The position numbers were made by a program, and so were the translations under genes. 64,000 nucleotides of DNA from Candidatus Omnitrophota bacterium (GTDB taxonomy: Bacteria > Omnitrophota > Gorgyraeia > Velamenicoccales > Velamenicoccaceae). Below are positions 17,462 to 25,714 of this stretch, piece after piece; positions within the stretch are counted from its first letter, which is position 1; each line of letters starts with the position of its first letter. The DNA lies in the NCBI GenBank assembly GCA_016235185.1, contig JACRLT010000003.1:62001-126000 (forward strand), in the 5' to 3' direction. The notes below the pieces were generated by a model. The model was given only the letters and a program-made list of their open reading frames with translations, was not told the origin of the DNA and searched no databases.

Positions 17462-17530
17462 GCATAGGGCGTAGGGCAAAGGGCATAGAGTTGATGTTCT
17501 TACCCTAAGCCATAAGCTCTAAGCCCTTAG
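17462..17530 (+). repeat. 7-bp tandem repeat array forming an inverted repeat (H3)
   Basis: GCATAGG, GCGTAGG, GCAAAGG, GCATAGA, then after ~13 bases CCCTAAG, CCATAAG, CTCTAAG, CCCTTAG. It begins four bases after the xerC stop and ends eight bases before the waaA start, so waaA has no obvious independent ribosome-binding site. Confidence 0.85.
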
Positions 17531-17537
17531 CAAAAAT

Positions 17538-18812
17538 ATGATTTATTTTTTGTACGACATATTGTTATTTTTCGCCTATCTGGCCTATCTGCCGATCTAT
17601 GCATTTCGCGGCCGTCTCCATGCGGATATCCTGACACGCCTGGGATTTATAAAAAAAGGCACATTTGATACCATAAAGGGGCGCGATGTTGTCTGGATCC
17701 ACGCGGTAAGCGTAGGTGAGGCTCGCGCCGCAGAGTCCCTGGTGCGTCTTATACGCTCCACCTGGCCACAGAAGCGTATTGTGGTCTCGACAGTCACACC
17801 CACCGGCCATGCTATTGCCAAAAAGATCTTAATGGAAAATGAGGTGGTTTTTTATGCGCCTCTGGATATTTCTTTTGCGGTCGAAAACTATCTGTGCGCC
17901 ATTAACCCGAGTCTACTTATTATTATGGAAACCGAGATCTGGCCGAATCTTATCCGGTTGAGCCAAAGGCGCGGTACTCGCGTAGTAATAGTCAATGGAC
18001 GCATATCTGACCGCTCCTTTAAAAGATATGGCCGCATAAAAGGATTCTTAAAAGAGACGCTTGAGAAGATAAGCCTGTTTTGCATGCAGACAAAAGAGGC
18101 TGCCGACAGGGTCATCGCTTTAGGCGCGAAAGTTAATAAGGTGAGGATCACTGGCAATATCAAATTCGATATATCCGCCGACCTTAGGGAGCCTGCATCA
18201 TTGCACCAGTTAAAAGATCTATTAAAGGGTTCTCAACTTTTGATCGCCGGCAGCACGCATGAGAACGAGGAAGAATCTATCGTCGAGATATACAAATCCC
18301 TGCGCAAGGATTTTCCTTCTTTAAGATTGCTTATAGCGCCCAGACATTTAGAACGCATTGATAAGATCAGGCGCATGGTAAAGTTGCAGGGCATGGATGC
18401 AGTAAATATTTCACATCTGTCAGCTGTCAGCGCAATTTCTTCGGCGCATGTGCTTATCCTGGATTCCATAGGGGACTTAAATGCATTTTACCGTATATGT
18501 GATGTTGTTTATGTAGGAGGGAGCCTTGTGCCTCGCGGGGGCCATAATCCTATAGAGCCTGCGCTTTTCGGAAAAGCAATATTGTTCGGCAAATACATGG
18601 ATAATTTCAGGGAGATAAGGGATGTTTTTATCAGCGAAGTCGCTGCAATAGAAGTCCAGAGTTTCCAGGCGTTAGAATATGAGCTAAGAAAACTTCTGGC
18701 GAGCCCTTCTGAAAGAAACGAATTGGGGCGCCGTGCGCAGGGCCTGATAGACCGCAACCGCGGGGCCGCGTTGCGTACCTTTGATGTTATCCGGGGAGAG
18801 GCAAAAGAATGA
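17538..18812 (+). CDS. waaA: 3-deoxy-D-manno-octulosonic acid (Kdo) transferase
   Basis: A 424-residue inner-membrane GT30 enzyme adding Kdo from CMP-Kdo to lipid IVA. One hydrophobic N-terminal anchor (1-25) precedes the GT-B fold. The conserved WIHAVSVGEARAAESLVR carries the catalytic glutamate (~60), METEIWPNL and VNGRISDRS follow, and the C-terminal half has GSTHENEEE and the sugar-nucleotide motif GGSLVPRGGHNPIEPALFGK. Overlaps lpxK by four bases. Heads the lipid A/core cluster; its CMP-Kdo donor is made by the kds genes at 32486-35841. Confidence 0.94.
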   Translation: MIYFLYDILLFFAYLAYLPIYAFRGRLHADILTRLGFIKKGTFDTIKGRDVVWIHAVSVGEARAAESLVRLIRSTWPQKRIVVSTVTPTGHAIAKKILMENEVVFYAPLDISFAVENYLCAINPSLLIIMETEIWPNLIRLSQRRGTRVVIVNGRISDRSFKRYGRIKGFLKETLEKISLFCMQTKEAADRVIALGAKVNKVRITGNIKFDISADLREPASLHQLKDLLKGSQLLIAGSTHENEEESIVEIYKSLRKDFPSLRLLIAPRHLERIDKIRRMVKLQGMDAVNISHLSAVSAISSAHVLILDSIGDLNAFYRICDVVYVGGSLVPRGGHNPIEPALFGKAILFGKYMDNFREIRDVFISEVAAIEVQSFQALEYELRKLLASPSERNELGRRAQGLIDRNRGAALRTFDVIRGEAKE

Positions 18813-19897
18813 AGGGGTTGAAAACTTTCTATACCCACAACCGCATGACGGCCACATATTTTATTTTGTGGCCAATTCTTTTGGCCTTGAGTTTTTTCTA
18901 TCTGTTGACGGCCTATCTTATCAGGTTCCTCTATGAAAAAAACATCTTAAGATCCTATCGCTCGGCGGCAAAAGTCATCAGTGTGGGGAATATCACATTG
19001 GGCGGCAGCGGGAAGACGCCTATGGCCGAATATTTGGCTTTGCAACTATGCCCAAGAGGCCATCGTGCGGCGATACTACTGCGAGGTTATAAAAAGCCAA
19101 AAAAGGATAACGGGCTGGGCTTGCCTGATTATTATATTTTGGGCGATGAGGCAAGCATGCTCAAAGGTTCTTTAAAAGAAAATGCCGTTGTTATAAGTGA
19201 TAAGAACCGCGTGGAGGCAGCCAGGCAGATCGATGAAGATGGGCGCATAGACACGATCATCTTGGACGATGGATTCCAGCATTGGCGTTTAAAAAGGGAC
19301 CTGGATATCGTCGTCATCGATAGTACAAACCCGTTCGCTAATGGGTGTGTGTTGCCATTGGGGCCTTTGCGCGAAGGCCCGGCGAGCTTAGCGCGCGCGC
19401 ATATCATTTGCCTATCCAGGGTCAATGAGGTTCCTATTGCTTCTGTGCGCCAGCTTGAAAGCCGCTTAAGGAAGTTCAATCACGCGGCGCTCCTTATTAA
19501 GGCTGTGCACGAGCCGGAATTTCTTTATAGTGTTGTTTCGGGTTCCAAGGTAGAGCTGGACAATTTAAGAGGAAAAAAGGCAGGTTTGTTATGTGCCATT
19601 GCAAACCCGGCTTCTTTTTTGGCGGCCGTGAAATTCTGCGGGGCCGAAGTAGTGTCTGAAAACTTCTTTGACGACCACCATGAATATTCGGCGCAAGATC
19701 TGGAAGGCGTTATACGCAAGTCTCTTGATGCCGGTGCCCAGGCTATTGTCACAACTCAAAAAGATGTTGTGAGGTTCGCCAATTGGCTGCGGCAAGAGAA
19801 GCCGGGCATTGACATTTTTGTCTTAAAGGTCTCTTTAAAGATCGTCGAAGGAGAATCTGCTTTTTATGAGCGACTACATTCTTTATATCGCGCTTAA
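18809..19897 (+). CDS. lpxK: Tetraacyldisaccharide 4'-kinase
   Basis: A 362-residue membrane-associated P-loop kinase that phosphorylates the 4' position of the lipid A disaccharide. An N-terminal transmembrane helix (~15-38) is followed by the Walker A region GNITLGGSGKTP (~60-71), GDEASML and LDDGFQHWRLKRDLDIVVID, all standard for LpxK. It overlaps waaA (4 bases) and the following acyltransferase fusion gene (32 bases), showing a compact operon. The other lipid A genes (lpxA-D, lpxB) lie elsewhere. Confidence 0.93.
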   Translation: MKGLKTFYTHNRMTATYFILWPILLALSFFYLLTAYLIRFLYEKNILRSYRSAAKVISVGNITLGGSGKTPMAEYLALQLCPRGHRAAILLRGYKKPKKDNGLGLPDYYILGDEASMLKGSLKENAVVISDKNRVEAARQIDEDGRIDTIILDDGFQHWRLKRDLDIVVIDSTNPFANGCVLPLGPLREGPASLARAHIICLSRVNEVPIASVRQLESRLRKFNHAALLIKAVHEPEFLYSVVSGSKVELDNLRGKKAGLLCAIANPASFLAAVKFCGAEVVSENFFDDHHEYSAQDLEGVIRKSLDAGAQAIVTTQKDVVRFANWLRQEKPGIDIFVLKVSLKIVEGESAFYERLHSLYRA

Positions 19898-21809
19898 ATG
19901 CGCTCTTGTTTTCATGAGGCTGGCTCCTGTGCAAGCCTGGCTATTTTTAGCAAGGCCTATGGGCTGGTTATATTATTATTTTGCCGCAAAAAAGAACAAA
20001 AAAGCCTATCTGAATTTGAAGATCGCCTTCAGCAATATTTCTGAATTTGAGCGTAAGCGCATCATTAAAGCGATGTATATCCGGTTTGCCCAGAACCTGG
20101 TAGAGGCGATGTATCTGCCATTGATGGATGGGGCCTATATACGTAAACATGTACAGATCACGGATATGAAAGTGATCGAGGACGCTAAAAAGGACCATAC
20201 GAGTGTTATCTTTTTGGGATGTCACGCCGGCAGCTGGGAGCTTTCCAATGCTGCCTGCGCCGGCCTCTTCTCAAAAGGCAGTTATGCGATGCTGGCGCAG
20301 CCGCAAACAAAGCACAGAAAAATAGACAGCTATCTTAACCGATTAAGGCAGGACAAAGGTATACGTGTTATCCGCGTTGATGAGCTTAAGACCCTGATGC
20401 AGCACCTTGGCGCAGGCAATCCGATAGGCACTATCGCTGACCATGGCGGCCAGGATGGTATCCCTGTTGAATTTTTTGGGAAACTTGCTATGACCCCGGT
20501 AGGCAGCGTGCGGCTGGCTAAAAAAATGGGATCGCAGATAATTCTGGCTTTTATGCGCCGGCTACATGGGCCCTATCACGAGCTGCTTTTAAAACCCTAT
20601 GAGCTGGTTTCGACCGCAAGCCCTGCGGATGACGTGAAAGTGAACCTGGCAAATATAAACAAAGTTTTCCAGGATTGGGTCACTAAATACCCGCAAGAGT
20701 ACCTGTGGTTTTATAAACGCTGGAAGTATTCGCCCCAGAAAGATGTGTTGATACTGAACGACGGCAAGCTCGGCCACCTTAAGCAATCCTTGGCCCTGGT
20801 AGACTGTTTGCAAGACTTAGGTTTTACGGTCAAGAGCCGGTTGGCAGAGATCAAATTCAAGAGCGCCATATCGGCTAAATTTTTTGCTTTGGCAAGTTAT
20901 CTTTTTGGGCCGCGCTTTGCCGGCTTGATCCTGCCATTTTACTTAAAATCGCCCGGGATCCGGGAAGCCGCCGGCCATGCTTATGATATGGTGGTTTCCG
21001 CCGGTTCGTCTTTAGCTGCAGTAAATTGTTCAATAGCCTTTGAGGATAATGCAAGGTCTGTTTCGATCATGAAGCCGGGTATCGAGCCTTTTTCGCGGTT
21101 TGACCTGGTCATTATACCCCAGCATGACCGGCCGCCGCAGAGGAAGAATATTTTATCACTGTTGGGTTCTTTGAACGCGGTCAGCCCTGTTTCGATAAAG
21201 AATGATTTTCAAAAACTTCTCGAAGACAGGCCGGAACTAAAAAGTCTTGAAAGTTTTGACAAACCACGGATCGGGTTATTGGTAGGTGGAGATTCGAAGC
21301 ATTATACGTTAACAGCCGAAATGGCGGATTTTTTATGTTCGCAGATCAAAAGGTTCCTGGAAGAAAGGCAGGGGGTGATTTTCCTGACGACTTCCCGCCG
21401 TACTCCGGCAAGTGTTGTCAAGGTGCTCCGGGCACATTTTGAGGGCTACCCGGCCTGCAGGCTTTTTGTGGTTGCCTCTGAAGCCAATCCTCGCGGGGCC
21501 GTGGGCGCAATATTTTATTTGAGCGACTGTGTTATTGTCAGCGGTGAAAGTATCTCTATGGTTTCCGAGGCGGCGGCCAGCGGAAGGCACGTGGTAGTAT
21601 TTGAACCCAGCCGCCTGTCTTTGGGCCCCGGCAAAGAAAATAATAAGGTACAAAGATTCTTGAATGCGATGGCAAAAGAAGGCTTTATTTATCTCGTTAA
21701 ATTAAACGCAATTTATGATAAGCTGTTGTTGCTTGTCGACCGAAAGCCGGAAATTAAACCGCTGGAAACTCGAAAAGTCGTCCTGGAAGGGTTAAAAAAG
21801 ATATTATGA
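19866..21809 (+). CDS. Fusion: LpxL/HtrB-type lipid A acyltransferase + ELM1-family domain
   Basis: A 647-residue two-domain protein. Residues 1-~290 form a lysophospholipid/lauroyl acyltransferase with the catalytic HAGSWE motif (H120-E125) and a membrane-associating N-terminus, expected to add a secondary acyl chain to Kdo-lipid A. Residues ~292-647 match the ELM1 (mitochondrial fission ELM1) family: LNDGKLGHLKQSLAL at the start, GGDSKHY, and SGESISMVSEAAASGRHVVVF near the end, a glycosyltransferase-B-like layout. ELM1-like genes are normally separate neighbours of lipid A genes in Gram-negative bacteria. There is no stop or frameshift at the junction. The function of the ELM1 half is not known. 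Confidence 0.85.
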   Translation: MSDYILYIALKCALVFMRLAPVQAWLFLARPMGWLYYYFAAKKNKKAYLNLKIAFSNISEFERKRIIKAMYIRFAQNLVEAMYLPLMDGAYIRKHVQITDMKVIEDAKKDHTSVIFLGCHAGSWELSNAACAGLFSKGSYAMLAQPQTKHRKIDSYLNRLRQDKGIRVIRVDELKTLMQHLGAGNPIGTIADHGGQDGIPVEFFGKLAMTPVGSVRLAKKMGSQIILAFMRRLHGPYHELLLKPYELVSTASPADDVKVNLANINKVFQDWVTKYPQEYLWFYKRWKYSPQKDVLILNDGKLGHLKQSLALVDCLQDLGFTVKSRLAEIKFKSAISAKFFALASYLFGPRFAGLILPFYLKSPGIREAAGHAYDMVVSAGSSLAAVNCSIAFEDNARSVSIMKPGIEPFSRFDLVIIPQHDRPPQRKNILSLLGSLNAVSPVSIKNDFQKLLEDRPELKSLESFDKPRIGLLVGGDSKHYTLTAEMADFLCSQIKRFLEERQGVIFLTTSRRTPASVVKVLRAHFEGYPACRLFVVASEANPRGAVGAIFYLSDCVIVSGESISMVSEAAASGRHVVVFEPSRLSLGPGKENNKVQRFLNAMAKEGFIYLVKLNAIYDKLLLLVDRKPEIKPLETRKVVLEGLKKIL

Positions 21810-23896
21810 ATATATTGCAAATTCTCCCGCAGTTGAATGTCGGCGGGGTAGAGACAGGCACAATAGACTTGGCTAAATATCTGGTGAAAAATGGCCACAA
21901 TTGCGTGGTTGTTTCGGCAGGCGGCGAACTCGTAAGGGAATTGGAGTCTTGCGGGATAAAACACTATATACTTCCGGTCGATAACAAGGCTTTCTGGGTG
22001 ATGTTGAAAGCTGCGCGCACGTTGGCCGGTATTATTAAAAAAGAGCGGATTGATATAGTCCATGCCCGTTCCCGCGTGCCTGCCTGGATAGGTTTTATGG
22101 GCACGCTTCGGACCAGCGCAGTCCTTTTGACTACAGCCCACGGCGCTTACAGCAAACATATCTTTAGCTATATGATGGGATGGGGCAAGTATACTATTGT
22201 GCCGAGTTCTGTCATTGGCCGACGGATGGTCGAAGGTTTCGGCGTACCTTTTGAGAACATCAGGCTTATCCCGCGCAGCGTTGACCTGGCAAAGTATTCT
22301 TTTCGTGATACTTTGCGCCAGGCGTCCCGGAAAGAGTTTCTGATCGGAGTGGTAGGCCGCATTACGCCTATCAAGGGACAGTTATATTTTTTAAAAGCCA
22401 TGGCCAAGGTGCTGCGTTCGCTTCCAGGCGTAAAGGCGTGGATCGTAGGCGGCATCTCGCCAGGCAAAGATAATTATATGGAGGAGCTTGAAGTCTGGAC
22501 ACGGCGCCTGGGGTTGTCCGAGGCTGTAAAATTTTTAGGGTTAAGGCATGATATCCCCGAGTTATTATCCCAGATGGACTGCCTTGTCATGCCGTCTATC
22601 GCAGAGGAGTCCTTCGGCCGTGTTGTCGTAGAAGCACAGGCCATCGGCGTGCCGGTAGTTGCAACTCGCGTCGGCGGCGTGGTCGAGATCATAGAGGACA
22701 AGTTAGACGGCATCCTGGTCCATCCTAAAGACCCGGATGGTTTAGCAGAAGCTATTTTGAGTATCTTGAAAGATCAGGATTTTGCCTCCGGATTGGCCAG
22801 GGCCGGCCGTAAAAAAGTAGAGGAAAAGTTCTCTTTAGAGAAGATGGCGCAAGATACCATTAAGGTTTACCGTGAGGCCTTGGATATTGCGCGTATACTT
22901 GTGATCAAGATCAGCGCAATAGGGGATTGCGTGCTTGCAACCGCCTCATTAGCTGCGCTCAAGAAAAAGTTTCCGTCTTCAAAGATCGTATGTCTTGTAG
23001 GACGCCAGGCCAAAGATATTTTAGAGAGGTGTCCTTATATTGATGAACTTATCGTTTGCGACTTCAAAGGCAGGGATAAAGGGATAAAAGGGTTGTGGGC
23101 CTTGGCCAGGAAGCTCGCGCGCAGGCGTTTTGATATGTCGATCGATCTCCAGAATAACAAGAAAAGCCACATCTTGAGTTTTGCAACATGTTGCGGCCGG
23201 CGTTACGGCTATGATAACGGTAAGTTCGGTTTTCTTTTGAATAAGAAGATAAAAGATACGCCGGAGGCCATAGGCCCTGTAGCGCACCAGTTCCGAGTAT
23301 TAGAGATGTTGGATATCGATTATTCGGGAGAGAGGCTCGAGCTCTGGCCTTCGGAAGATGATAAGAGATTTGCAGAAAAATTCCTGGCAGAACAAGGCCA
23401 AATGCCGCGCCATCTTATAGGCATTAATATAGGAGCCAGCCCGCGATGGCAGAGTAAGCGCTGGGTAGCAAAGAAATTTGCGCAGGTCTGCGATTCATTG
23501 GATCAAAAAGGATATCGCGTCTTGTTGACAGGCAGCGCGGACGACGCGTCATTCGCCAAAAAGATATTAAAAGACGTACGATCAAGGCCCATCTGTAGTG
23601 TGGCACAGACGAGCATTCTGGAGCTGGCTGCATTGGTCGCCAAATGCAGAGTTTTTATTACCAGCGACTCGGCGCCTTTGCATGTAGCAGCTGCTATGCG
23701 CACGCCATTTGTCGCGTTTTTTGGCCCTACAGACCCTGCGAGGCACTTGCCGCCGGCGGAGCGTTTTGTAGTCCTTCGACAAAAAGGCTGCCCGCCATGT
23801 TATAAGGACACGTGTATTAAAGGCACTAATGCCTGCATGGCGAATATAGAAGTCAAGGATGTCCTGGCCGCGGTTGATTCGCTTTTGGAAAAATAG
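21806..23896 (+). CDS. Fusion: GT4 glycosyltransferase + GT9 (heptosyltransferase-like) glycosyltransferase
   Basis: A 696-residue protein with two GT-B glycosyltransferases in series. Residues 1-~360 are GT4: LNVGGVETGTIDLAKYL at the start, GVVGRITPIKGQ, and the EESFGRVVVEAQAIGVPVVAT donor-site motif. Residues ~363-696 are GT9: RILVIKISAIGDCVLATASL, NIGASPRWQSKRW, TSDSAPLHVAAAM, FGPTDPARH and the C-terminal Cys-containing CPPCYKDTC...CM. It overlaps the acyltransferase fusion by four bases. The likely role is two consecutive additions to the LPS core or another surface glycan; the acceptors are unknown. Confidence 0.87.
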   Translation: MNILQILPQLNVGGVETGTIDLAKYLVKNGHNCVVVSAGGELVRELESCGIKHYILPVDNKAFWVMLKAARTLAGIIKKERIDIVHARSRVPAWIGFMGTLRTSAVLLTTAHGAYSKHIFSYMMGWGKYTIVPSSVIGRRMVEGFGVPFENIRLIPRSVDLAKYSFRDTLRQASRKEFLIGVVGRITPIKGQLYFLKAMAKVLRSLPGVKAWIVGGISPGKDNYMEELEVWTRRLGLSEAVKFLGLRHDIPELLSQMDCLVMPSIAEESFGRVVVEAQAIGVPVVATRVGGVVEIIEDKLDGILVHPKDPDGLAEAILSILKDQDFASGLARAGRKKVEEKFSLEKMAQDTIKVYREALDIARILVIKISAIGDCVLATASLAALKKKFPSSKIVCLVGRQAKDILERCPYIDELIVCDFKGRDKGIKGLWALARKLARRRFDMSIDLQNNKKSHILSFATCCGRRYGYDNGKFGFLLNKKIKDTPEAIGPVAHQFRVLEMLDIDYSGERLELWPSEDDKRFAEKFLAEQGQMPRHLIGINIGASPRWQSKRWVAKKFAQVCDSLDQKGYRVLLTGSADDASFAKKILKDVRSRPICSVAQTSILELAALVAKCRVFITSDSAPLHVAAAMRTPFVAFFGPTDPARHLPPAERFVVLRQKGCPPCYKDTCIKGTNACMANIEVKDVLAAVDSLLEK

Positions 23897-23944
23897 CAAT
23901 ATCGTTCTTTCGCAACATAAGATTTTGTTTGGATGTTTAGGGTC

Positions 23945-24146
23945 GCAATCCAAGCCCCTATACGCAAACTGAAATTTTTTTCCGTTGACTTCGGTTTACG
24001 CCTCGTCCGTATCGCGAACATTCCCTCGAATGGAAAAGAAAACCTGTATTGTTCTTCGGTCAGGTTCGCAACGGACTCGAGCGTAACTCCTAGTCAACCT
24101 TTGGAAAAAAATTTCTGATCGTTTGCTTTATAGGGTCTTGGATTGC
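23945..24146 (+). repeat. Long hairpin element family E, copy 2
   Basis: Terminal inverted arms (23945-23990 with 24092-24146) share long matched blocks: GCAATCCAAG, CCCTATA, GCAAAC, GAAATTTTTTTCC and GTTGACT with their complements. The core is about 80% identical to that of E1, but the outer arms differ in sequence while staying self-complementary. In the core, GTCCGT/ACGGAC replaces the GTTCGT/ACGAAC of E1, a compensatory pair. Confidence 0.78.
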
Positions 24147-24240
24147 TACCTCATATCTTGACAATACATTTGTATGAGCAGTGGGGTTCATGTTACGCAG
24201 ACAAATATAGGTGGGGGTGGTTTGGCTTGTTTGTCCGAAG

Positions 24241-24471
24241 GGCCTGTTTTTGGCCGAAAGCGCCCGCCACTAGAACATTGGCGAGGCGTCTCGCCTACGA
24301 TTTGATGGCGGACGGGCATGGATCACCCTATACTTTAAATCTGTGAGAGCGGGGCCAAAAACCGGAGCGCAGTTTTGACTCGCAGGGGCAAAACAAGCGT
24401 CCCTGAGGAAAACAAGTCAAACCAGGACCCCGTTACAATAATATTGTCTGCGTTGCAGGAGGCCGCAATGC
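24241..24471 (+). ncRNA. Candidate structured RNA or element of unknown type
   Basis: Successive hairpins read by eye: GGCC/GGCC (24241-24254); GCCCGCCA (24262-24269) with TGGCGG-A-CGGGC (24306-24317), enclosing a perfect GGCGAG/CTCGCC (24280-24295); CGGGGCC (24350-24356) with GGACCCCG (24425-24432), enclosing GTTTTGACT/AGTCAAAC and CAGGG/CCCTG; and GCGTTGC/GCAATGC (24450-24471). It does not match RNase P, tmRNA, SRP or 6S RNA signatures that I know. A weak TATACT precedes the second domain. It could be DNA structure rather than RNA. Confidence 0.3.
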
Positions 24472-24613
24472 GAATGATAAACCTGAAGCGACAAAAACGG
24501 TAAAAGCAAAGATATAAATAGCCTGCGTGCAGAAAACCGTGGTGTTGATGCGAATGTTTGATCTGATGTGAGAACTGTATCGGATGCAACGTAGAGAAGA
24601 GGAAGCCGAGCGT

Positions 24614-25714
24614 ATGAAAGTTTTGCTTTTAGCCAATCACGTTAATTACGGCGGGATAACCGCTTATCTTTTGAATTTATGCACCGGCCTGCACGGACAG
24701 GGAGGCTTTGAATATGTCGTCGCCTCCCGCGGCGGAGAGTTGGAAGAAGAGTTTGCCAAAAAAGGCGTGCCGCATATACGCGTCCCTCTATCGACAAAAT
24801 GCGAGATCAGCCCCAAGGTTTTCGCATCTTTTATGCGATTGATGCCGGTTTTGAAGGAATACAAAATAGATTGTATACATGCCAATACCCGGGTCACCCA
24901 GGTACTGGCATCTTTTTTAAGAGCGGCATCAAAGAAACCATTTGTGTCGACCTGTCACGGTTATTTTAAGCCTCGTCTTAGCCGCAGGCTCTGGCCTTGC
25001 TGGGGACAAAAGGTAATTGCCATAAGCGATCAGGTGCGCACACACCTGATCAATGATTTTCACATCAGCTCTGACAGTATCGCATTGATCTATAACGGAG
25101 TGGATACAACTAAATTCCGTTCTTTTGGAAAAGAAGAGATCGAGGCCGAAAAAAGGCGCTTGGGCCTTGCTACATCAAAGATGATCATAGGCCACATTGG
25201 CCGTCTTTCGAGTGTAAAGGGCCAGAAGTATCTGGTGGATGCCGCCGGTATCTTATCCCACAGTAGGAACGATATGCAGTTTTTGATCATAGGCGACGGA
25301 GAACAAGAAGATGAATTAAGGAGGCTTATACGCGCCAAAAGCCTTGAGTCCGTTGTCTTCCTGCGTTCTTCGGTCAAAGACATCTCTCTGGCTTTAAGCT
25401 TGATGGATGTTTTTGTCATGCCGTCTCTTCAGGAAGGATTGGGGCTTTCACTTTTGGAGGCGCAAGCCGCGGGTGTCCCTGTTGTTGCCACGCGCGTAGG
25501 AGGCATACCTACATCTGTGCAGGACCGTGTGACGGGCTTGCTGTGTCCGCCGGCAGATGTTGATGCGTTGGCCTGCGCAATAAACGAACTTTTGGATAAT
25601 AGAATATTGAGAGAAGAGCTTGCCGCAAATGCCAAAAAGCAGATAGAAGAGAAGTTTTCGCTTTTTGGCATGGCACAAAAGACCCTTGAGGTCTACGAAA
25701 AAACCTATGCCTAA
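24614..25714 (+). CDS. GT4-family glycosyltransferase
   Basis: A 366-residue GT-B glycosyltransferase. The start MKVLLLANHVNYGGITAYLLNLC is typical of GT4, GHIGRLSSVKGQKYLVDAA opens the C-terminal domain and LQEGLGLSLLEAQAAGVPVVAT is the donor-binding EX7E-type motif. I choose the ATG at 24614 with GAGGAAG upstream; an in-frame ATG at 24584 adds ten charged residues. It resembles the GT4 half of the 21806 fusion and may act on the same glycan. It overlaps the deacetylase gene by eight bases. Confidence 0.88.
   Translation: MKVLLLANHVNYGGITAYLLNLCTGLHGQGGFEYVVASRGGELEEEFAKKGVPHIRVPLSTKCEISPKVFASFMRLMPVLKEYKIDCIHANTRVTQVLASFLRAASKKPFVSTCHGYFKPRLSRRLWPCWGQKVIAISDQVRTHLINDFHISSDSIALIYNGVDTTKFRSFGKEEIEAEKRRLGLATSKMIIGHIGRLSSVKGQKYLVDAAGILSHSRNDMQFLIIGDGEQEDELRRLIRAKSLESVVFLRSSVKDISLALSLMDVFVMPSLQEGLGLSLLEAQAAGVPVVATRVGGIPTSVQDRVTGLLCPPADVDALACAINELLDNRILREELAANAKKQIEEKFSLFGMAQKTLEVYEKTYA

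Larger units (their letters stand above)
23897..24613. other. Long structured non-coding stretch (about 700 bp)
   Basis: No credible gene: the open frames inside have no ribosome-binding site and repeat-like composition. The left part holds long hairpin element E2 (23945-24146). The right part (about 24241-24480) holds a run of nested GC-rich hairpins listed separately. A TTGACA at 24158 has no fitting -10 hexamer. The final ~100 bases to the GT4 start show no structure I can support. Confidence 0.8.

Noticed and set aside
24158-24163. TTGACA as a promoter for the GT4 gene
   Set aside because: No acceptable -10 hexamer lies 15-19 bases downstream, and over 400 bases of structured sequence separate it from the gene.
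24143-24346. 67-codon open frame in the 700 bp gap
   Set aside because: No ribosome-binding site; residues are those expected from structured GC-rich repeat sequence (Trp, Arg, Ala), and no family is recognisable.
24335-24636. Two minus-strand open frames in the same gap
   Set aside because: Opposite to all genes, antisense to the candidate structured region, no start signal.
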